Shown: positions 15,576 through 26,289, counted from the stretch's first letter. The stretch is DNA of 64,000 bases from an uncultured Mucispirillum sp. (GCA_944324465.1 CALUWI010000014.1:1-64000), one strand, 5' to 3'. Notes: generated by a model from the letters alone, not told the origin. Numbers and translations: made by a program.

Positions 15576-16854
15576 TGTAATAACTATTTTTCCTGAGATG
15601 ATAGAATCTGTATTCAAGCAGGGTGTTGTATCAAAGGCTGTAGAAAAAGGAATTATCAGCATAAACCCTGTTAATTTAAGGGATTATGCCGAAGGCCGCC
15701 ATTTAGTTACTGATGATTATCAGTATGGTGGTGGGGCAGGGCTTGTAATGAAGCCAGAGCCTATATGTGAGGCTGTAGCTGCTCTTAAAGAAAAGTCAGA
15801 TACTTTTGTTGTACTTTTAGACCCACGCGGTGTAAAGTTTAATCAAAAGCAGGCTGAGAAATTTGCTGCAGATTATGATAATATAACATTTATATGCGGC
15901 AGATATGAAGGAGTAGATGAGCGTGTCAGACAGCTTGTTGTTGATATGGAGCTGTCTCTTGGTGATTTTATACTTACCGGTGGTGAGTTTGCTGCAATCA
16001 CTGCAATAGATTCCATTGCCCGTTTAGTCCCGGGGGTTCTTGGAGATGAAACAAGTGCAGATGATGAATCATTCACTACGGGGATGCTTGAGTATCCACA
16101 CTATACACGCCCGGTTGAATATAAAGGCTTAAAAGTGCCTGATGTACTTACTCAAGGCAACCATGCAGAAATTTTAAAATGGCGCAGGGATAAAGCCTTA
16201 GAGATTACTCGTAAAAACAGGCCTGATTTATTAGATATTTCTCTGCAAGATATAGAAAGCAGAAAAAAAATATGTGCAGAGAAGAAACGAGGTTTAAGTA
16301 AAAAACTTAAGCTGAATGTTGCTTTAATGCATTATCCAATGAGAGATAAACAAGGGGATATAGTTGCAACAGCTATAACAAACTTAGATTTGCACGATAT
16401 TTCCCGCAGCTGTAGAACATACAGTGTAGAAAAATATTATGTAGTAACACCAATAGAAGCCCAAAGGGAGATAGCTTCAAGAGTTATAAATCACTGGATG
16501 GATGGTTTTGGCTCTACCTATAACCCAAACAGAATGGAGGCTTTTTCTCATACTGAGATAAAGGAAAGTTTTTCTGAAAGTATACTTGATATAGAAAAAC
16601 GCCATAAACAGCGTCCATTAATTGTGGCAACAACTGCTAGACCCGACAGGGCAACAATTACAGCAAAGCAGTTAGGTGTTATAGCTGAGCAGCAGCCGGT
16701 TTTATTAATATTTGGTACAGGCTGGGGCTTTGCTGACGAAGTGCTTGAAACAGCAGATTATATAGTGGAACCTATTGAAGGTGTTGGTGAATTTAACCAT
16801 TTATCAGTCCGCAGTGCTGTTGCAATACTTCTTGATAGAATTACAGAAATATAA
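15562..16854 (+). CDS. trmD: tRNA (guanine37-N1)-methyltransferase TrmD fused to a second RNA methyltransferase domain
   Basis: Residues 1-245 are a complete TrmD (start [12 protein letters not shown], the [13 protein letters not shown] and GGEFA knot segments, the DDESF loop), which makes m1G37 in tRNA. Usual TrmD is about 240-250 residues; here the frame continues without a stop for ~183 more residues (from about 248, [13 protein letters not shown] to the end). That part resembles the SPOUT-like RNA methyltransferase family (PF09936 type), with [20 protein letters not shown] and [17 protein letters not shown]. In many delta-proteobacteria-like genomes this domain is a separate gene between trmD and rplS, so here the two are fused. 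The modification made by the second domain is unknown to me. Confidence 0.93.
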   Translation: MKTYNVITIFPEMIESVFKQGVVSKAVEKGIISINPVNLRDYAEGRHLVTDDYQYGGGAGLVMKPEPICEAVAALKEKSDTFVVLLDPRGVKFNQKQAEKFAADYDNITFICGRYEGVDERVRQLVVDMELSLGDFILTGGEFAAITAIDSIARLVPGVLGDETSADDESFTTGMLEYPHYTRPVEYKGLKVPDVLTQGNHAEILKWRRDKALEITRKNRPDLLDISLQDIESRKKICAEKKRGLSKKLKLNVALMHYPMRDKQGDIVATAITNLDLHDISRSCRTYSVEKYYVVTPIEAQREIASRVINHWMDGFGSTYNPNRMEAFSHTEIKESFSESILDIEKRHKQRPLIVATTARPDRATITAKQLGVIAEQQPVLLIFGTGWGFADEVLETADYIVEPIEGVGEFNHLSVRSAVAILLDRITEI

Positions 16855-16874
16855 CATATTTCAGGAGGAATAAA

Positions 16875-17231
16875 ATGAAAAACAAAATCATCGAGGCGGT
16901 TGAGTCAGAATATATGGCTAAAGTTGTGCCATCATTCCGCTCAGGCGATACTGTTCGTGTAAACTTCCGCATCGTAGAAGGTAACAAAGAGCGTGTTCAG
17001 CCTTATGAAGGCGTTGTTATCAGAATCCATAGAGGAGGCGTAGGCAGCACTTTTACAGTTCGTAAAATTGTTGGTGATGTTGGTGTAGAAAGAACTTTCC
17101 CATTATATTCACCAAGAATAGACAGCATTGAGCTTAAAAGAACTGGTCGTGTTCGCAGGGCTAAACTTTTCTATCTCCGTGCATTACGTGGTAAAGCTAC
17201 TCGTATTAGAGAAAGGAAAAAAGGTTTCTAA
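16875..17231 (+). CDS. rplS: 50S ribosomal protein L19
   Basis: A 118-residue L19 ([26 protein letters not shown]-type core, ending RIRERKKGF). AGGAGG precedes the ATG. Last gene of the ffh-rplS group. Confidence 0.97.
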   Translation: MKNKIIEAVESEYMAKVVPSFRSGDTVRVNFRIVEGNKERVQPYEGVVIRIHRGGVGSTFTVRKIVGDVGVERTFPLYSPRIDSIELKRTGRVRRAKLFYLRALRGKATRIRERKKGF

Positions 17232-17272
17232 TATTATATTAGGGAAAATAAGGGAAAATTTAATGTTTTCTC

Positions 17273-17301
17273 TTGACAATGTTTAATATTTTATTTAAAA
17301 A
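17273..17301 (+). promoter_or_regulatory. Probable promoter of rplM-rpsI
   Basis: A consensus TTGACA (17273-17278) is followed 17 bases later by TAAAAA, a weak -10, in the 101-base gap before rplM. Confidence 0.4.
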
Positions 17302-17332
17302 AATCTAACGAATGAATGAGGATTTATAAACT

Positions 17333-17764
17333 ATGAAATCAACATGGGCTAAACCAGGTTCCTTTGAACAAAAATGGTATCTTTACGATGCAGAAAATGT
17401 TATCTTAGGTAGACTGGCTTCTAAAATTGCTATGACCCTTATGGGAAAAAACAAACCTATCTATACACCATCTATAGATACTGGTGATTTTGTTGTTGTT
17501 GTTAATGCTGATAAAATTGCTACAACAGGTAAATTTAAATCAAGAGATAAAAAATATTACTGGCATACAGGCTATCTTGGCGGTATTAAAGAACGTTCTT
17601 ATGCAGAAATGATGGATAGATGTCCTGAAGAAGTTCTTCGTCTTGCAGTAGAAAGAATGCTTCCTAAAACTCGTCTTGGCCGTAAAATGATAAAAAAATT
17701 AAAAATTTATGCAGGTGCAGAGCATCCTCATGCAGCTCAAATGCCTGTAAAAGTAGAAATGTAG
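17333..17764 (+). CDS. rplM: 50S ribosomal protein L13
   Basis: A 143-residue L13 with the family core ([47 protein letters not shown]). Paired with rpsI as in nearly all bacteria. Confidence 0.97.
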   Translation: MKSTWAKPGSFEQKWYLYDAENVILGRLASKIAMTLMGKNKPIYTPSIDTGDFVVVVNADKIATTGKFKSRDKKYYWHTGYLGGIKERSYAEMMDRCPEEVLRLAVERMLPKTRLGRKMIKKLKIYAGAEHPHAAQMPVKVEM

Positions 17765-17777
17765 GAGGAGTTTGAAG

Positions 17778-18167
17778 ATGTCTAACTATAACTACGGAAC
17801 AGGTAGAAGAAAAACATCAGTTTCCCGTGTTTTCATCAAACCAGGAAAAGGTGATATTAAAATCAACAATAAAACACTTGAAGAATACTTTGAGCGCATG
17901 ACACTTCGTCAAATCGTATTACAACCACTTGCTTTATTAAATCAAGAAGGTAAATTCGATTTATACATTACAGTAGCTGGCGGCGGTAAATCTGGTCAGG
18001 CTGGTGCTGTTCGTCATGGTCTTGCAAGAGCATTAGAACAATTCAACCCAGAATTCCGTTCTGAAATGAAAAAAGCAGGCTTCTTGACTAGGGATTCTCG
18101 TATGGTTGAAAGAAAAAAATACGGGAAACCAAAAGCAAGAAAAAGCGACCAATACTCAAAACGTTAA
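17778..18167 (+). CDS. rpsI: 30S ribosomal protein S9
   Basis: A 129-residue S9 ([28 protein letters not shown], ending [11 protein letters not shown], the conserved tail reaching the P-site tRNA). The ATG at 17778 is set by AGGAGG; a TTG two codons earlier is too close to that site. Confidence 0.97.
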   Translation: MSNYNYGTGRRKTSVSRVFIKPGKGDIKINNKTLEEYFERMTLRQIVLQPLALLNQEGKFDLYITVAGGGKSGQAGAVRHGLARALEQFNPEFRSEMKKAGFLTRDSRMVERKKYGKPKARKSDQYSKR

Positions 18168-18667
18168 TCGCAGCGGGTATTCGCTTTTACGATATTTCTT
18201 ATCCTTGCCCTATATGTTTTATTATTCCTCTTGTAAAATATACAATGGGGCGGGGCATAATATTAAAAATATCACTGTTTATATATATTACGCCATTTGC
18301 TTATGCAGGTGGCGTTTTTTATTGCCTCTTTTACTTAATGAGTGTATAAAATATACTGCAGTACAAAAAAATATAAAGTTTTTCATTAAAAGCACAGTGC
18401 AGAAAATATTATATTAATTAAGTTTTATTATATCTGATAAACTTTTAAAATATTAATTTATAATTTTACCAGTTATAAACTTCATACAACAGGACTGGAA
18501 ATATATTTATAACTTCTGATTTCTGTTAATTTAAAGCATTGAATTTTTATTATATTATCATTTTTTCTTATCATGTAAAAAATAAGCGTATTTTCTTATA
18601 AAATGCTTGCATTTTATATATATTGCATATATTAATTAAAGATTAAATTACTATGTGGAGAAAGTTA
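18168..18667. other. 500-base non-coding gap after rpsI
   Basis: Apart from the terminator at 18290-18322 I see no gene. A 103-codon frame overlapping the end of rpsI (18106-18417) has no ribosome site and no protein-like composition. The rest is AT-rich. The last ~70 bases contain TTGCAT/TATATT-like promoter words before the TPR gene, with non-ideal spacing. Confidence 0.6.
18290..18322 (+). terminator. Rho-independent terminator of rplM-rpsI
   Basis: ACGCCATTTGC and GCAGGTGGCGT pair over 11 positions (two G-U) with a TTAT loop, followed by a run of T. Confidence 0.8.
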
Positions 18668-20248
18668 ATGAGTCTTATTACAGATACTCTTAATAAAATG
18701 AAAAAAGAGCAGGGCAGTGAAGAAAATGATGATAAAATGATGGCACCGCCTGCTTTGCGTAATGCTGTTGTTAATACAAAAAAATATCAAGAATTTGTTA
18801 AAAATGCAGAAATCAAAGATGTTAATGGTAATAAAGCTCCATTAAAAGGTTTTATTGTTGTTAGTATTATTTTAGTAGCTGTTATTGGTGCTGCTACAGC
18901 TTATTTTCTTAATAAAGAAGATGATACCCTTATTAAACAGGCAGGTATAGTATCAAATAACCAGCAGTCTGCACAGCCTGTAAATAACAGCAGTACAGTT
19001 AAATCTCTTGGAAAACCGTATAATCCTGATGCAAAAGTTGCACAGCAGGCAGCACCATCAGATACAGTTTCTAAACCTGCACCAGCTCAAACACAGACTG
19101 CTGAAAAATCTGTACAGGCAGCAGCAAAATCTGTAAATGTTCAGCCGATTAATAGTATGCAGGCAAGACAGACTCAGGCTCAAATGTCATCTATGCCTGG
19201 CAGCAGTCAGGATACAGCCACAAAAAAAGCAGGCAGTAAAACTGACTCTAAGCAGGGACCTGTTGATATTATTCCAGCTAATCAGCTTTTTGTAATTACA
19301 CCGCAGACTGCACCAGTAAATAATCAGCCAGTGAAACAGCCTGCACAAAAAACTACAGCTGCACCAGTTAAAAATAATGTACAGAATAATAAACCTGCAG
19401 TAGAAAAAAAAGATGCTGTATCTAAATCTCAGCCTGTAAACAGTAATGTGGGGGCAGGGAATATCAGCCAGGAAGAATTAAAAAAAGCTAATGAATATAC
19501 TCAAAAACAGGTAGAGGAAGAAAAAGCCCGTGCTTTAAAAAATGCTCAGGCAATACAGGCAAATTATGCTGAGCAGAGCCAAAATTCATCACCAAATAAA
19601 AGCAGTGTAAAAGATTATACTGATAAAACAGAAATAGCAGAAGTAAAAGCTATAAAAACAAAAGGCCCGCAAGGCACAGTTTCTGCAAGCACAATTTCAT
19701 TATATAACCAGTATGTAACAACCGGCAATAAAGCAAAAAACGAAGGCAGTTATGAAAGAGCTATAGAGTATTATACAAATGCACTTGCTTTAAATAAAAA
19801 TGATGTATTATCAGCTAATATTGCAAATATGTATTTAGAATTAAAAAATCCTAATATGGCATTTCAAGTAGTAGTAAGAAATGGTATGACTGATGCTAAA
19901 TTAATCAGTGCATTAGCTGTACGCATGATTAATTCTAAATATTTTCTTGAAAGCAATAAATTATTACAGTATGCAAATACATTAGAAAAATCATCATATA
20001 TTTTATTTGCCAGCGGCTACTATTCTCAGTCACAAGAGCAGTATGATGCAGCTGTTAAATTTTATAAAGATGCAATAACAGCAAACCCTGCAGATGTTAA
20101 TTCAGCTTACTATGCTGCATTATGTTTTGAAGAACAAGGAAAAAACAGTGAAGCTGCCACAATGTATAAATATATTATTAATAACAGTGCATCACCAGAA
20201 AATATGAAAAAACAGGCATCAGCAAGAGTTAAAAAACTTGGTAATTAA
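18668..20248 (+). CDS. Membrane-anchored TPR protein with Q/P/A-rich linker
   Basis: This protein (526 residues from the ATG at 18668, 8 bases after GGAG) has a short cytoplasmic N-terminus, one membrane segment (residues ~61-83, GFIVVSIILVAVIGAATAYFL), and then ~200 residues of low-complexity linker rich in Q, A, P, N, S and K. The C-terminal ~190 residues contain TPR-like helices (KNEGSYERAIEYYTNALALNKND; YDAAVKFYKDAITANPADVN). The layout resembles cell-envelope scaffold proteins such as MSHA/pilus-assembly TPR proteins of the MshN type, but I cannot assign it. It probably projects its TPR domain into the periplasm. Monocistronic by spacing. Confidence 0.75.
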   Translation: MSLITDTLNKMKKEQGSEENDDKMMAPPALRNAVVNTKKYQEFVKNAEIKDVNGNKAPLKGFIVVSIILVAVIGAATAYFLNKEDDTLIKQAGIVSNNQQSAQPVNNSSTVKSLGKPYNPDAKVAQQAAPSDTVSKPAPAQTQTAEKSVQAAAKSVNVQPINSMQARQTQAQMSSMPGSSQDTATKKAGSKTDSKQGPVDIIPANQLFVITPQTAPVNNQPVKQPAQKTTAAPVKNNVQNNKPAVEKKDAVSKSQPVNSNVGAGNISQEELKKANEYTQKQVEEEKARALKNAQAIQANYAEQSQNSSPNKSSVKDYTDKTEIAEVKAIKTKGPQGTVSASTISLYNQYVTTGNKAKNEGSYERAIEYYTNALALNKNDVLSANIANMYLELKNPNMAFQVVVRNGMTDAKLISALAVRMINSKYFLESNKLLQYANTLEKSSYILFASGYYSQSQEQYDAAVKFYKDAITANPADVNSAYYAALCFEEQGKNSEAATMYKYIINNSASPENMKKQASARVKKLGN

Positions 20249-20338
20249 TGAGTACTTTTAATTTTTTCTGTCTGCAAAAAAATAACTTGAAATTTATAGT
20301 ATAGTATGATAGAAATATCTACTATTTTATAAGGACTA

Positions 20339-20357
20339 TGACGGTCAGAAACCGTCA
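20339..20357 (+). promoter_or_regulatory. Leader hairpin before rpmE
   Basis: TGACGGT and ACCGTCA form a perfect 7-base stem with a 5-base loop, 22 bases upstream of rpmE. There is no T run, so it is not a terminator; it may be a translational or stability element in the rpmE leader. Confidence 0.4.
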
Positions 20358-20379
20358 AATATAATAAGGAGCCCTAATA

Positions 20380-20610
20380 ATGAAACAAGGAATTCATCCA
20401 GATTATCATGAAGTAGTATTTAAATGTGCTTGCGGAGCAGAGCATAAAACTCGTTCTACTACTACTAAAACATCTATTGCAATTTGCTCTAACTGCCACC
20501 CATTCTACACTGGCAAACAAAAATTTGTTGATACTGCTGGCAGAGTTGAAAAATTTATGCGTAAATACGAACAGGTGCAAAAACAAACTGATAAAAAAGG
20601 CAAAAAATAA
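20380..20610 (+). CDS. rpmE: 50S ribosomal protein L31, zinc-binding type
   Basis: A 76-residue L31 with the zinc cysteines C16, C18, C36 and C39 ([14 protein letters not shown]), so it is the zinc-containing form rather than the zinc-free paralogue. AAGGAG precedes the ATG. Confidence 0.97.
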   Translation: MKQGIHPDYHEVVFKCACGAEHKTRSTTTKTSIAICSNCHPFYTGKQKFVDTAGRVEKFMRKYEQVQKQTDKKGKK

Positions 20611-20622
20611 TTTATTCTATAT

Positions 20623-20655
20623 AAATACAGCTTATAATTACTATAAGCTGTATTT
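20623..20655. terminator. Terminator after rpmE
   Basis: Perfect 14-base arms (20623-20636 and 20642-20655; AAATACAG.../...CTGTATTT) with a 5-base loop, A-rich on the left and T-rich on the right. Confidence 0.75.
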
Positions 20656-20687
20656 ATATTATTTATTAGTAGTAAGCAGGAAATTAA

Positions 20688-21404
20688 ATGCAAAAAAATA
20701 CAGAATTAAAAGTAGAACTTCTGCAGCATAATGCAGAACCTGAAATGATAGCAGCATTAGCAGCTAAACTTTGCTACTCTGGAGCAGAGCTTTCTGATTT
20801 ACAGGAAAAAGTTTCTAGTTCCGAGCAGACTGATTTTATACAAAAATTAATTGGTATGGGTCATTTTTCTGTATTTGAGCATGTTTCTTTTTCCTTTGGC
20901 ATAGAGGGTGTTTCTCGTGCCTTAACTCATCAGCTTGTCCGCCACAGGCTTGCAAGCTATTCACAAAAATCTCAGCGTTATGTTAAAGCAGGTACTGAGT
21001 TTCCTTATATTATACCTCATACTATCAAAGAAAACAGTGAGGCTCTTGAAATATTTAATAATGCAATGAGTCAGATTGCAGAATGTTACAATAAACTTTC
21101 TGCACTTGATATACCTGCAGAAGATGCAAGGTATGTGCTGCCTAATGCCTGCGAAACAAAGATTATTGTTACAATGAATGCTAGAGAACTTTTACATTTT
21201 TTTGCATTAAGGTCATGCAACAGAGCTCAATGGGAAATAAGAGAGCTTTCAGATAAAATGCTTGCTTTATGTTATGCTGTTGCACCTGCAATATTTGAAA
21301 AAGCAGGTCCAGGCTGTGTAAATAAAGGCTGTACAGAGGGAAAATTTACCTGTGGTCAGGCTGCACTTGTTCGCAAGCGTATTGCTGCTCTTAAAAAACA
21401 TTAG
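20688..21404 (+). CDS. thyX: Flavin-dependent thymidylate synthase ThyX
   Basis: A 238-residue ThyX with the diagnostic RHR-x7-S motif (RHRLASYSQKSQRY) and the substrate residues in ELLHFFALRSCNRAQWEIR. It makes dTMP from dUMP using FAD and methylene-tetrahydrofolate, and is independent of ThyA. It lies alone between rpmE and the DUF1385 gene. AGCAGGAA is about 6 bases before the ATG. Confidence 0.96.
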   Translation: MQKNTELKVELLQHNAEPEMIAALAAKLCYSGAELSDLQEKVSSSEQTDFIQKLIGMGHFSVFEHVSFSFGIEGVSRALTHQLVRHRLASYSQKSQRYVKAGTEFPYIIPHTIKENSEALEIFNNAMSQIAECYNKLSALDIPAEDARYVLPNACETKIIVTMNARELLHFFALRSCNRAQWEIRELSDKMLALCYAVAPAIFEKAGPGCVNKGCTEGKFTCGQAALVRKRIAALKKH

Positions 21405-21566
21405 CGTTCCTTATCCATTTCATATTATTATTCTTGAAGAAAAAGTGTCTTTTTCTAAATTAGGTATTTATTATTGTATTAATTCAGCTAATATTTAAAG
21501 TAAATTTTAAGAAACTGTAAAAAACAGACAGTAGATTTTAATAAAATAATAAAAAAGGTGAATAAA

Positions 21567-22499
21567 ATGAGTGAAGAAAAGAAAAATATAGGAGGACAGG
21601 CTGTTATTGAAGGCGTTATGATGAGAGCCCCAAGTAAGTTTGTAATAGCTGTCCGCCAGCCTAACGGCACAATTGCAGTTAAAAGAGATGATATTAAGCT
21701 CGATTCTAATAAAATATTAAAGAAGCCTATTCTTCGTGGTTTAATAGGTCTTTATGATGCATTAGTATTAGGTATAAAAGCCTTAAATTTTTCGGCAGAA
21801 AAGGCAATGCCTGATGAGTTTGAAAAAGAAGGTAAATCATCTAAATTAGAGACATTTTTTTCAATGGCATTAGGTCTGCTTTTAGGTATAGTTTTGTTTT
21901 TATATCTTCCTCTTCAGCTTACAGAATTATCTAAAAAATTATTCCCAATAGTTGAACATTCATTTTTAGTGTTTAATTTAGTTGATGGTGTATTAAGAAT
22001 AATATTTTTTGTACTTTATTTATTAATTATATCTCAGATGAAAGATATAAAAAGAGTATTTTCTTATCACGGAGCAGAGCATAAGTGTATATTTACTTAT
22101 GAAAAAGGTCAGGAATTAACAGTTGAAAATGCAAGAAAAATGAGCAGATTCCACCCAAGATGTGGTACAAGTTTTCTGCTTATTGTATTAATTGTTTCGA
22201 TTTTTGTATTTTCATTAATCCCAAAAGATTCTCACTTTTTAATAAAATTTGGTTCACGGATTATTTTTCTGCCTTTAATTGCTGGCATTAGTTATGAAAT
22301 ACTTAAATTAAGCGGCAGATATGCAGATAATTTTATAGTAAAAATATTAATAGCACCGGGGCTTTGGCTGCAAAGAATCACTACAAGAGAGCCAGATGAT
22401 TCTATGCTGGAAGTAGCTATTGTATCTATTAAAGAGGCTTTAAGAAAAGATGATGATGAAACATATCAAAAGCCTGAGAATGTAGAATATTGTAATTAA
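21567..22499 (+). CDS. DUF1385 membrane protein
   Basis: A 310-residue protein of the DUF1385 family: N-terminal [14 protein letters not shown], two or more hydrophobic segments ([37 protein letters not shown]), the motif [15 protein letters not shown], and [11 protein letters not shown] followed by further membrane segments. The function is unknown; it is regularly found directly before prfA and prmC as here. The ATG at 21567 follows AAAGGTG; an in-frame GTG at 21558 is part of that site. Confidence 0.88.
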   Translation: MSEEKKNIGGQAVIEGVMMRAPSKFVIAVRQPNGTIAVKRDDIKLDSNKILKKPILRGLIGLYDALVLGIKALNFSAEKAMPDEFEKEGKSSKLETFFSMALGLLLGIVLFLYLPLQLTELSKKLFPIVEHSFLVFNLVDGVLRIIFFVLYLLIISQMKDIKRVFSYHGAEHKCIFTYEKGQELTVENARKMSRFHPRCGTSFLLIVLIVSIFVFSLIPKDSHFLIKFGSRIIFLPLIAGISYEILKLSGRYADNFIVKILIAPGLWLQRITTREPDDSMLEVAIVSIKEALRKDDDETYQKPENVEYCN

Positions 22500-22516
22500 T
22501 TAGGAGATATGAGAAG

Positions 22517-23584
22517 ATGTATGATAAGTTAGAAGAAGTAGCAAAAAGGTATGATGAATTAACAGCAATGCTTTCTGACCCTGAAATATTAAAAGACCAG
22601 GCAGCTTTTGCAAAATATTCAAAAGAGCATGCTGAAAAAAGACCGATTGTAGAAACATTTTTAAAATTAAAGGAAGTAAAACAGGCTGTAGATGATGCTC
22701 ACGAAATATTAAAAGGCGATGATAAAGAATTAAAAGAGCTTGCAGAAATGGAAATAGAGGAAGCAAAAGAAACTATTCCTGCATTAGAGCATGAATTAAA
22801 ACTTCTTCTTTTACCAAAAGACCCTTATGCAGATAAAAACATATATCTTGAAATCAGAGCCGGAACAGGCGGCGATGAAGCATCACTTTTTGCTGCAAAC
22901 CTTTTTAGAATGTATACAAGATATGCAGAGCTTAACAGATGGAAATTTGAAATTGTTGAAATGAATGAAACAGGTGTTGGCGGTTATAAAGAGATAATTG
23001 TAGCAATCCGTGGTAAATCTGTATACAGCAAATTAAAATATGAAAGCGGCGGCCACCGTGTTCAGCGTATTCCAGATACAGAATCTTCTGGCAGAATACA
23101 TACTTCTGCCTGTACTGTAGCAGTTCTTCCTGAAGCAGATGATGTGGAAGTGCAGATTGAGCCAAAAGATTTGCGTATTGATGTATACCGTTCAGGCGGT
23201 GCAGGCGGTCAGCATGTAAATACTACTGACTCAGCAGTTCGTATTACTCACCTGCCTACAAATATAGTTGTTACATGTCAGGATGAAAGAAGCCAGATAA
23301 AAAATAAAGAAAAAGCTATGAAATTATTAAAATCAAGGCTTTTAGAAGAAGAAATAAGGAAAGCAGAAACTGAGCGTTCTGAAGAAAGAAGGCTTCAGGT
23401 TGGTTCTGGAGACCGTTCTGAAAGGATAAGAACATATAACTTTCCACAGAACAGGCTTACAGACCACAGAATAAACTTAACAGTTTACAGCCTTGATAAA
23501 GTAATGGAAGGGGAGCTGGAAGAAATTTTAGAAGCACTGGCAGCTTATGACCAGGCTGAAAGATTAAAAAGTGCTGGATTATAA
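22517..23584 (+). CDS. prfA: Peptide chain release factor 1
   Basis: A 355-residue RF1 with the GGQ motif in [20 protein letters not shown] and the anticodon-like region [14 protein letters not shown]. It ends translation at UAA and UAG. It is modified on the GGQ glutamine by PrmC, encoded 2 bases downstream. Confidence 0.96.
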   Translation: MYDKLEEVAKRYDELTAMLSDPEILKDQAAFAKYSKEHAEKRPIVETFLKLKEVKQAVDDAHEILKGDDKELKELAEMEIEEAKETIPALEHELKLLLLPKDPYADKNIYLEIRAGTGGDEASLFAANLFRMYTRYAELNRWKFEIVEMNETGVGGYKEIIVAIRGKSVYSKLKYESGGHRVQRIPDTESSGRIHTSACTVAVLPEADDVEVQIEPKDLRIDVYRSGGAGGQHVNTTDSAVRITHLPTNIVVTCQDERSQIKNKEKAMKLLKSRLLEEEIRKAETERSEERRLQVGSGDRSERIRTYNFPQNRLTDHRINLTVYSLDKVMEGELEEILEALAAYDQAERLKSAGL

Positions 23585-23586
23585 TT

Positions 23587-24411
23587 TTGACAGTAAATCA
23601 GTTTATAAAAAGGGCAGAAAAATATAATCTGCCCATTTCTCAAGTTTATGATTTAATAGCATTTATGCTGAATATTGATTATTCAGAGGCAAAATATGCC
23701 TGTGATAAAGAAATAGATAATGAAGTGGCAGATAATGTATTATGCCAGCTTGAAAATAAAGAGCCTTGTGCATATATAACAGGCAGGCGTGAATTTTACG
23801 GCAGAGAATTTACAGTAAATCATAATACTCTTATACCACGAGTAGAAACTGAGATATTAGTTGAAGAAGTAATAAAAAGATATAGAAATACAGAAAATAT
23901 TGAGCTTATTGATATATGTTCTGGAAGCGGAGCTATAGGCTTAACACTTATGCAGGAGCTTAATATATCTTTTTTAACACTTTTAGATATAGATAAGAAA
24001 GCATTAGAAGTATCAAAGCAGAATGCAGAAAAATTTAATATTATAAAAAATATAGAATTTGTGTGCAGTGATATATTAAACTATACTAGTGAAAAAAAAT
24101 ATGATATAGTAGTCTGCAATCCGCCGTATATCGCAGAAAATGAGTATGCAGGACTGCAGGAAGAAGTAAAAAAAGAGCCGTATCATGCATTAGTTGCAGA
24201 AGATAATGGACTTATTTTTTATAAAAAAATATTGAGTAATTTTGAAATATTGTGTAAAAGTAACGGAGTAATATTTTTTGAAATAGGAGCATATCAGGCT
24301 TGTAGTGTTCTTGATTATGCTGCTGCATGCAGTCTTTATGCAGAATGTGTTAAAGATTACAGCGGTAATGATAGAGTAATTATAGTTAAAAACAGTAAAA
24401 GAGGTATTTAA
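23587..24411 (+). CDS. prmC: Release factor glutamine methyltransferase PrmC
   Basis: A 274-residue protein with the N-terminal helical domain and a Rossmann methyltransferase domain: LIDICSGSGAIGLTL (SAM site) and the NPPY catalytic motif in VVCNPPYIAENEY. It methylates the GGQ glutamine of RF1 and RF2. It starts with TTG at 23587 immediately after the prfA stop without a clear ribosome site, indicating coupling. Its stop overlaps the murA ATG. Confidence 0.95.
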   Translation: MTVNQFIKRAEKYNLPISQVYDLIAFMLNIDYSEAKYACDKEIDNEVADNVLCQLENKEPCAYITGRREFYGREFTVNHNTLIPRVETEILVEEVIKRYRNTENIELIDICSGSGAIGLTLMQELNISFLTLLDIDKKALEVSKQNAEKFNIIKNIEFVCSDILNYTSEKKYDIVVCNPPYIAENEYAGLQEEVKKEPYHALVAEDNGLIFYKKILSNFEILCKSNGVIFFEIGAYQACSVLDYAAACSLYAECVKDYSGNDRVIIVKNSKRGI

Positions 24412-25673
24412 TGGAAAAACTGATTATAGAAAGCTGTCCAGCATTACATGGGGAAGTAGTAATAAGCGGTGCAAAAAATTCATCACTGCCTATTCTTGCT
24501 GCAACAATTTTAGCAGCAGGTTCATACCATATAAGCAATATCCCTGCATTAAGAGATATAAGAACAATGTTCAAACTGCTTAAAAATGTTGGTATAGATT
24601 CCAGCTTTGAAAATAACAGTGCTGTTTTAACAAATAATGATAGTGAAGAATTTGAAGCACCTTATGAGCTTGTAAAAACTATGCGGGCATCTATTTTAGT
24701 TTTAGGTCCGCTGCTTGCTAAAAAAGGCAGAGCAAAAGTATCACTGCCTGGCGGATGTGCAATTGGAGAAAGACCTGTTGATTTACATATTGCAGCTCTT
24801 GAAAAAATGGGTGCAAAAATAGAAGTAAAAGACGGCTATATATTTGCAGAATGTGATAAATTAACAGGCAAAGAAATTATATTTGATAAAGTAACAGTTA
24901 CAGGTACAGAAAATATTATGATGGCTGCAGCAATAGCTGAAGGCACTACCATATTAAAAAATGCTGCACAGGAACCAGAAGTGCAGGATTTAGCAGATTT
25001 TCTTCGTAAAATGGGCGCTCAGATTGAAGGTGACGGCACAAATACTATAACTATTCATGGTGTAGAGAAACTGCACAGTGCAGACCATGAAGTTATGGCA
25101 GACAGAATTGAAGCAGGTACATTTTTATGTGCAGTAGCTGGTGTTGGCGGCGATATTACATTAAAAAAATGCCCAGTGTATGCTCTTGATGCTGTAATAG
25201 AAAAACTGCGTCATGCAGGGCTTGAAATAAACATTATTGATGATGAAACAATTAATGCAAAAATGAGTGGAAAAATAAAAGCAGTAAATGTGCAGACTGC
25301 ACCATATCCTGCTTTTCCAACTGATATGCAGGCTCAGTTTATGGCAGTAATGCTAAAAAGTGATGGTGTATCGGTAATAAATGAATCTATTTTTGAAAAC
25401 AGATTTATGCATGTTCCAGAACTTAAAAGAATGGGTGCAGATATATCGTTAAATGATTCAAATGCAGTAGTAAAAGGTGTTCCACATTTCAGCGGTGCAC
25501 CAGTTATGGCTTCTGATTTAAGAGCAAGTGCAGGCCTTGTTATTGCAGCACTTATGGCAGACCATACAAGTTCAGTGCATAGAATATATCATTTAGACAG
25601 AGGTTATGAAGGTTTTGAGAAAAAACTTAATAAACTTGGTGCAAAAATAGTCAGGGCAGAAGATAATGAATAA
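24411..25673 (+). CDS. murA: UDP-N-acetylglucosamine 1-carboxyvinyltransferase MurA
   Basis: A full-length 420-residue MurA. The active-site cysteine (fosfomycin target) is in LPGGCAIGERPVDLH. Also seen are SGAKNSSLP at the N-terminus and the FPTDMQAQFMA stretch. It commits UDP-GlcNAc to peptidoglycan by adding enolpyruvate from PEP. It overlaps prmC by one base and hisG by 8. Confidence 0.97.
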   Translation: MEKLIIESCPALHGEVVISGAKNSSLPILAATILAAGSYHISNIPALRDIRTMFKLLKNVGIDSSFENNSAVLTNNDSEEFEAPYELVKTMRASILVLGPLLAKKGRAKVSLPGGCAIGERPVDLHIAALEKMGAKIEVKDGYIFAECDKLTGKEIIFDKVTVTGTENIMMAAAIAEGTTILKNAAQEPEVQDLADFLRKMGAQIEGDGTNTITIHGVEKLHSADHEVMADRIEAGTFLCAVAGVGGDITLKKCPVYALDAVIEKLRHAGLEINIIDDETINAKMSGKIKAVNVQTAPYPAFPTDMQAQFMAVMLKSDGVSVINESIFENRFMHVPELKRMGADISLNDSNAVVKGVPHFSGAPVMASDLRASAGLVIAALMADHTSSVHRIYHLDRGYEGFEKKLNKLGAKIVRAEDNE

Positions 25674-26289
25674 TACAATACGAGTAGCTTTGCCAAAAGG
25701 CAGGCTGGCAGAAGAAACTCTTGAATTATTTATAAAAAAAGGCATCTGCAGAAATGATGTTGTAGATTTTAATTCAAGAAAACTGATTTTTACAGATGAA
25801 GAAAATGATATAAGTTTTCTTCTTATAAGGAATACAGATATACCTGCTTATGTAGAGTATGGTGCTGCAGATTTTGGTGTTGCAGGTAAAGATGTGCTTG
25901 CAGAAAGTAAAAGTCCTCTTTATGAGTTTATGGATTTAGGGTTTGGATACTGCAGGCTTTGTTCTGCTGGTATTGCTGGCAGAGATAATTCTTACAGACA
26001 GAATATGAAAATAGCTACCAAATATCCACATATAACTAAAGAATATTTTGCCAAAAAAGGTATTATGGTGGATATTATTAAACTTTACGGCTCAATAGAG
26101 ATAGCACCTATTGCAGGCCTTTCTGATTTGATTGTTGATTTAGTATCAACTGGAGAAACAATGAAGAAAAACGGCCTTTGTGAAATAGAAACAATTATGG
26201 AATCAACTGCAAGGCTTGTTGCAAATAAAAGTTTATCAAGAGCCAAACATTTAAGAATAAAAGAGATTTTAAACTTACTGGAGCAGTAA
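25666..26289 (+). CDS. hisG: ATP phosphoribosyltransferase, short form (HisG)
   Basis: A 207-residue HisG lacking the ~80-residue C-terminal regulatory domain of the long form. Motifs seen are ALPKGRLAEE, EYGAADFGVAGKDVL and APIAGLSDLIVDLVSTGETMKKNGL. Short HisG works with the HisRS-like subunit HisZ, which must be elsewhere in the genome. It catalyses the first step of histidine synthesis. hisF and hisE lie at 58.5-59.5 kb on the other strand. Confidence 0.95.
   Translation: MNNTIRVALPKGRLAEETLELFIKKGICRNDVVDFNSRKLIFTDEENDISFLLIRNTDIPAYVEYGAADFGVAGKDVLAESKSPLYEFMDLGFGYCRLCSAGIAGRDNSYRQNMKIATKYPHITKEYFAKKGIMVDIIKLYGSIEIAPIAGLSDLIVDLVSTGETMKKNGLCEIETIMESTARLVANKSLSRAKHLRIKEILNLLEQ

Noticed and set aside
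18106-18417. 103-codon frame overlapping the end of rpsI
   Set aside because: It runs in another frame of rpsI, has no ribosome site, contains the rpsI terminator hairpin and has no protein-like pattern.
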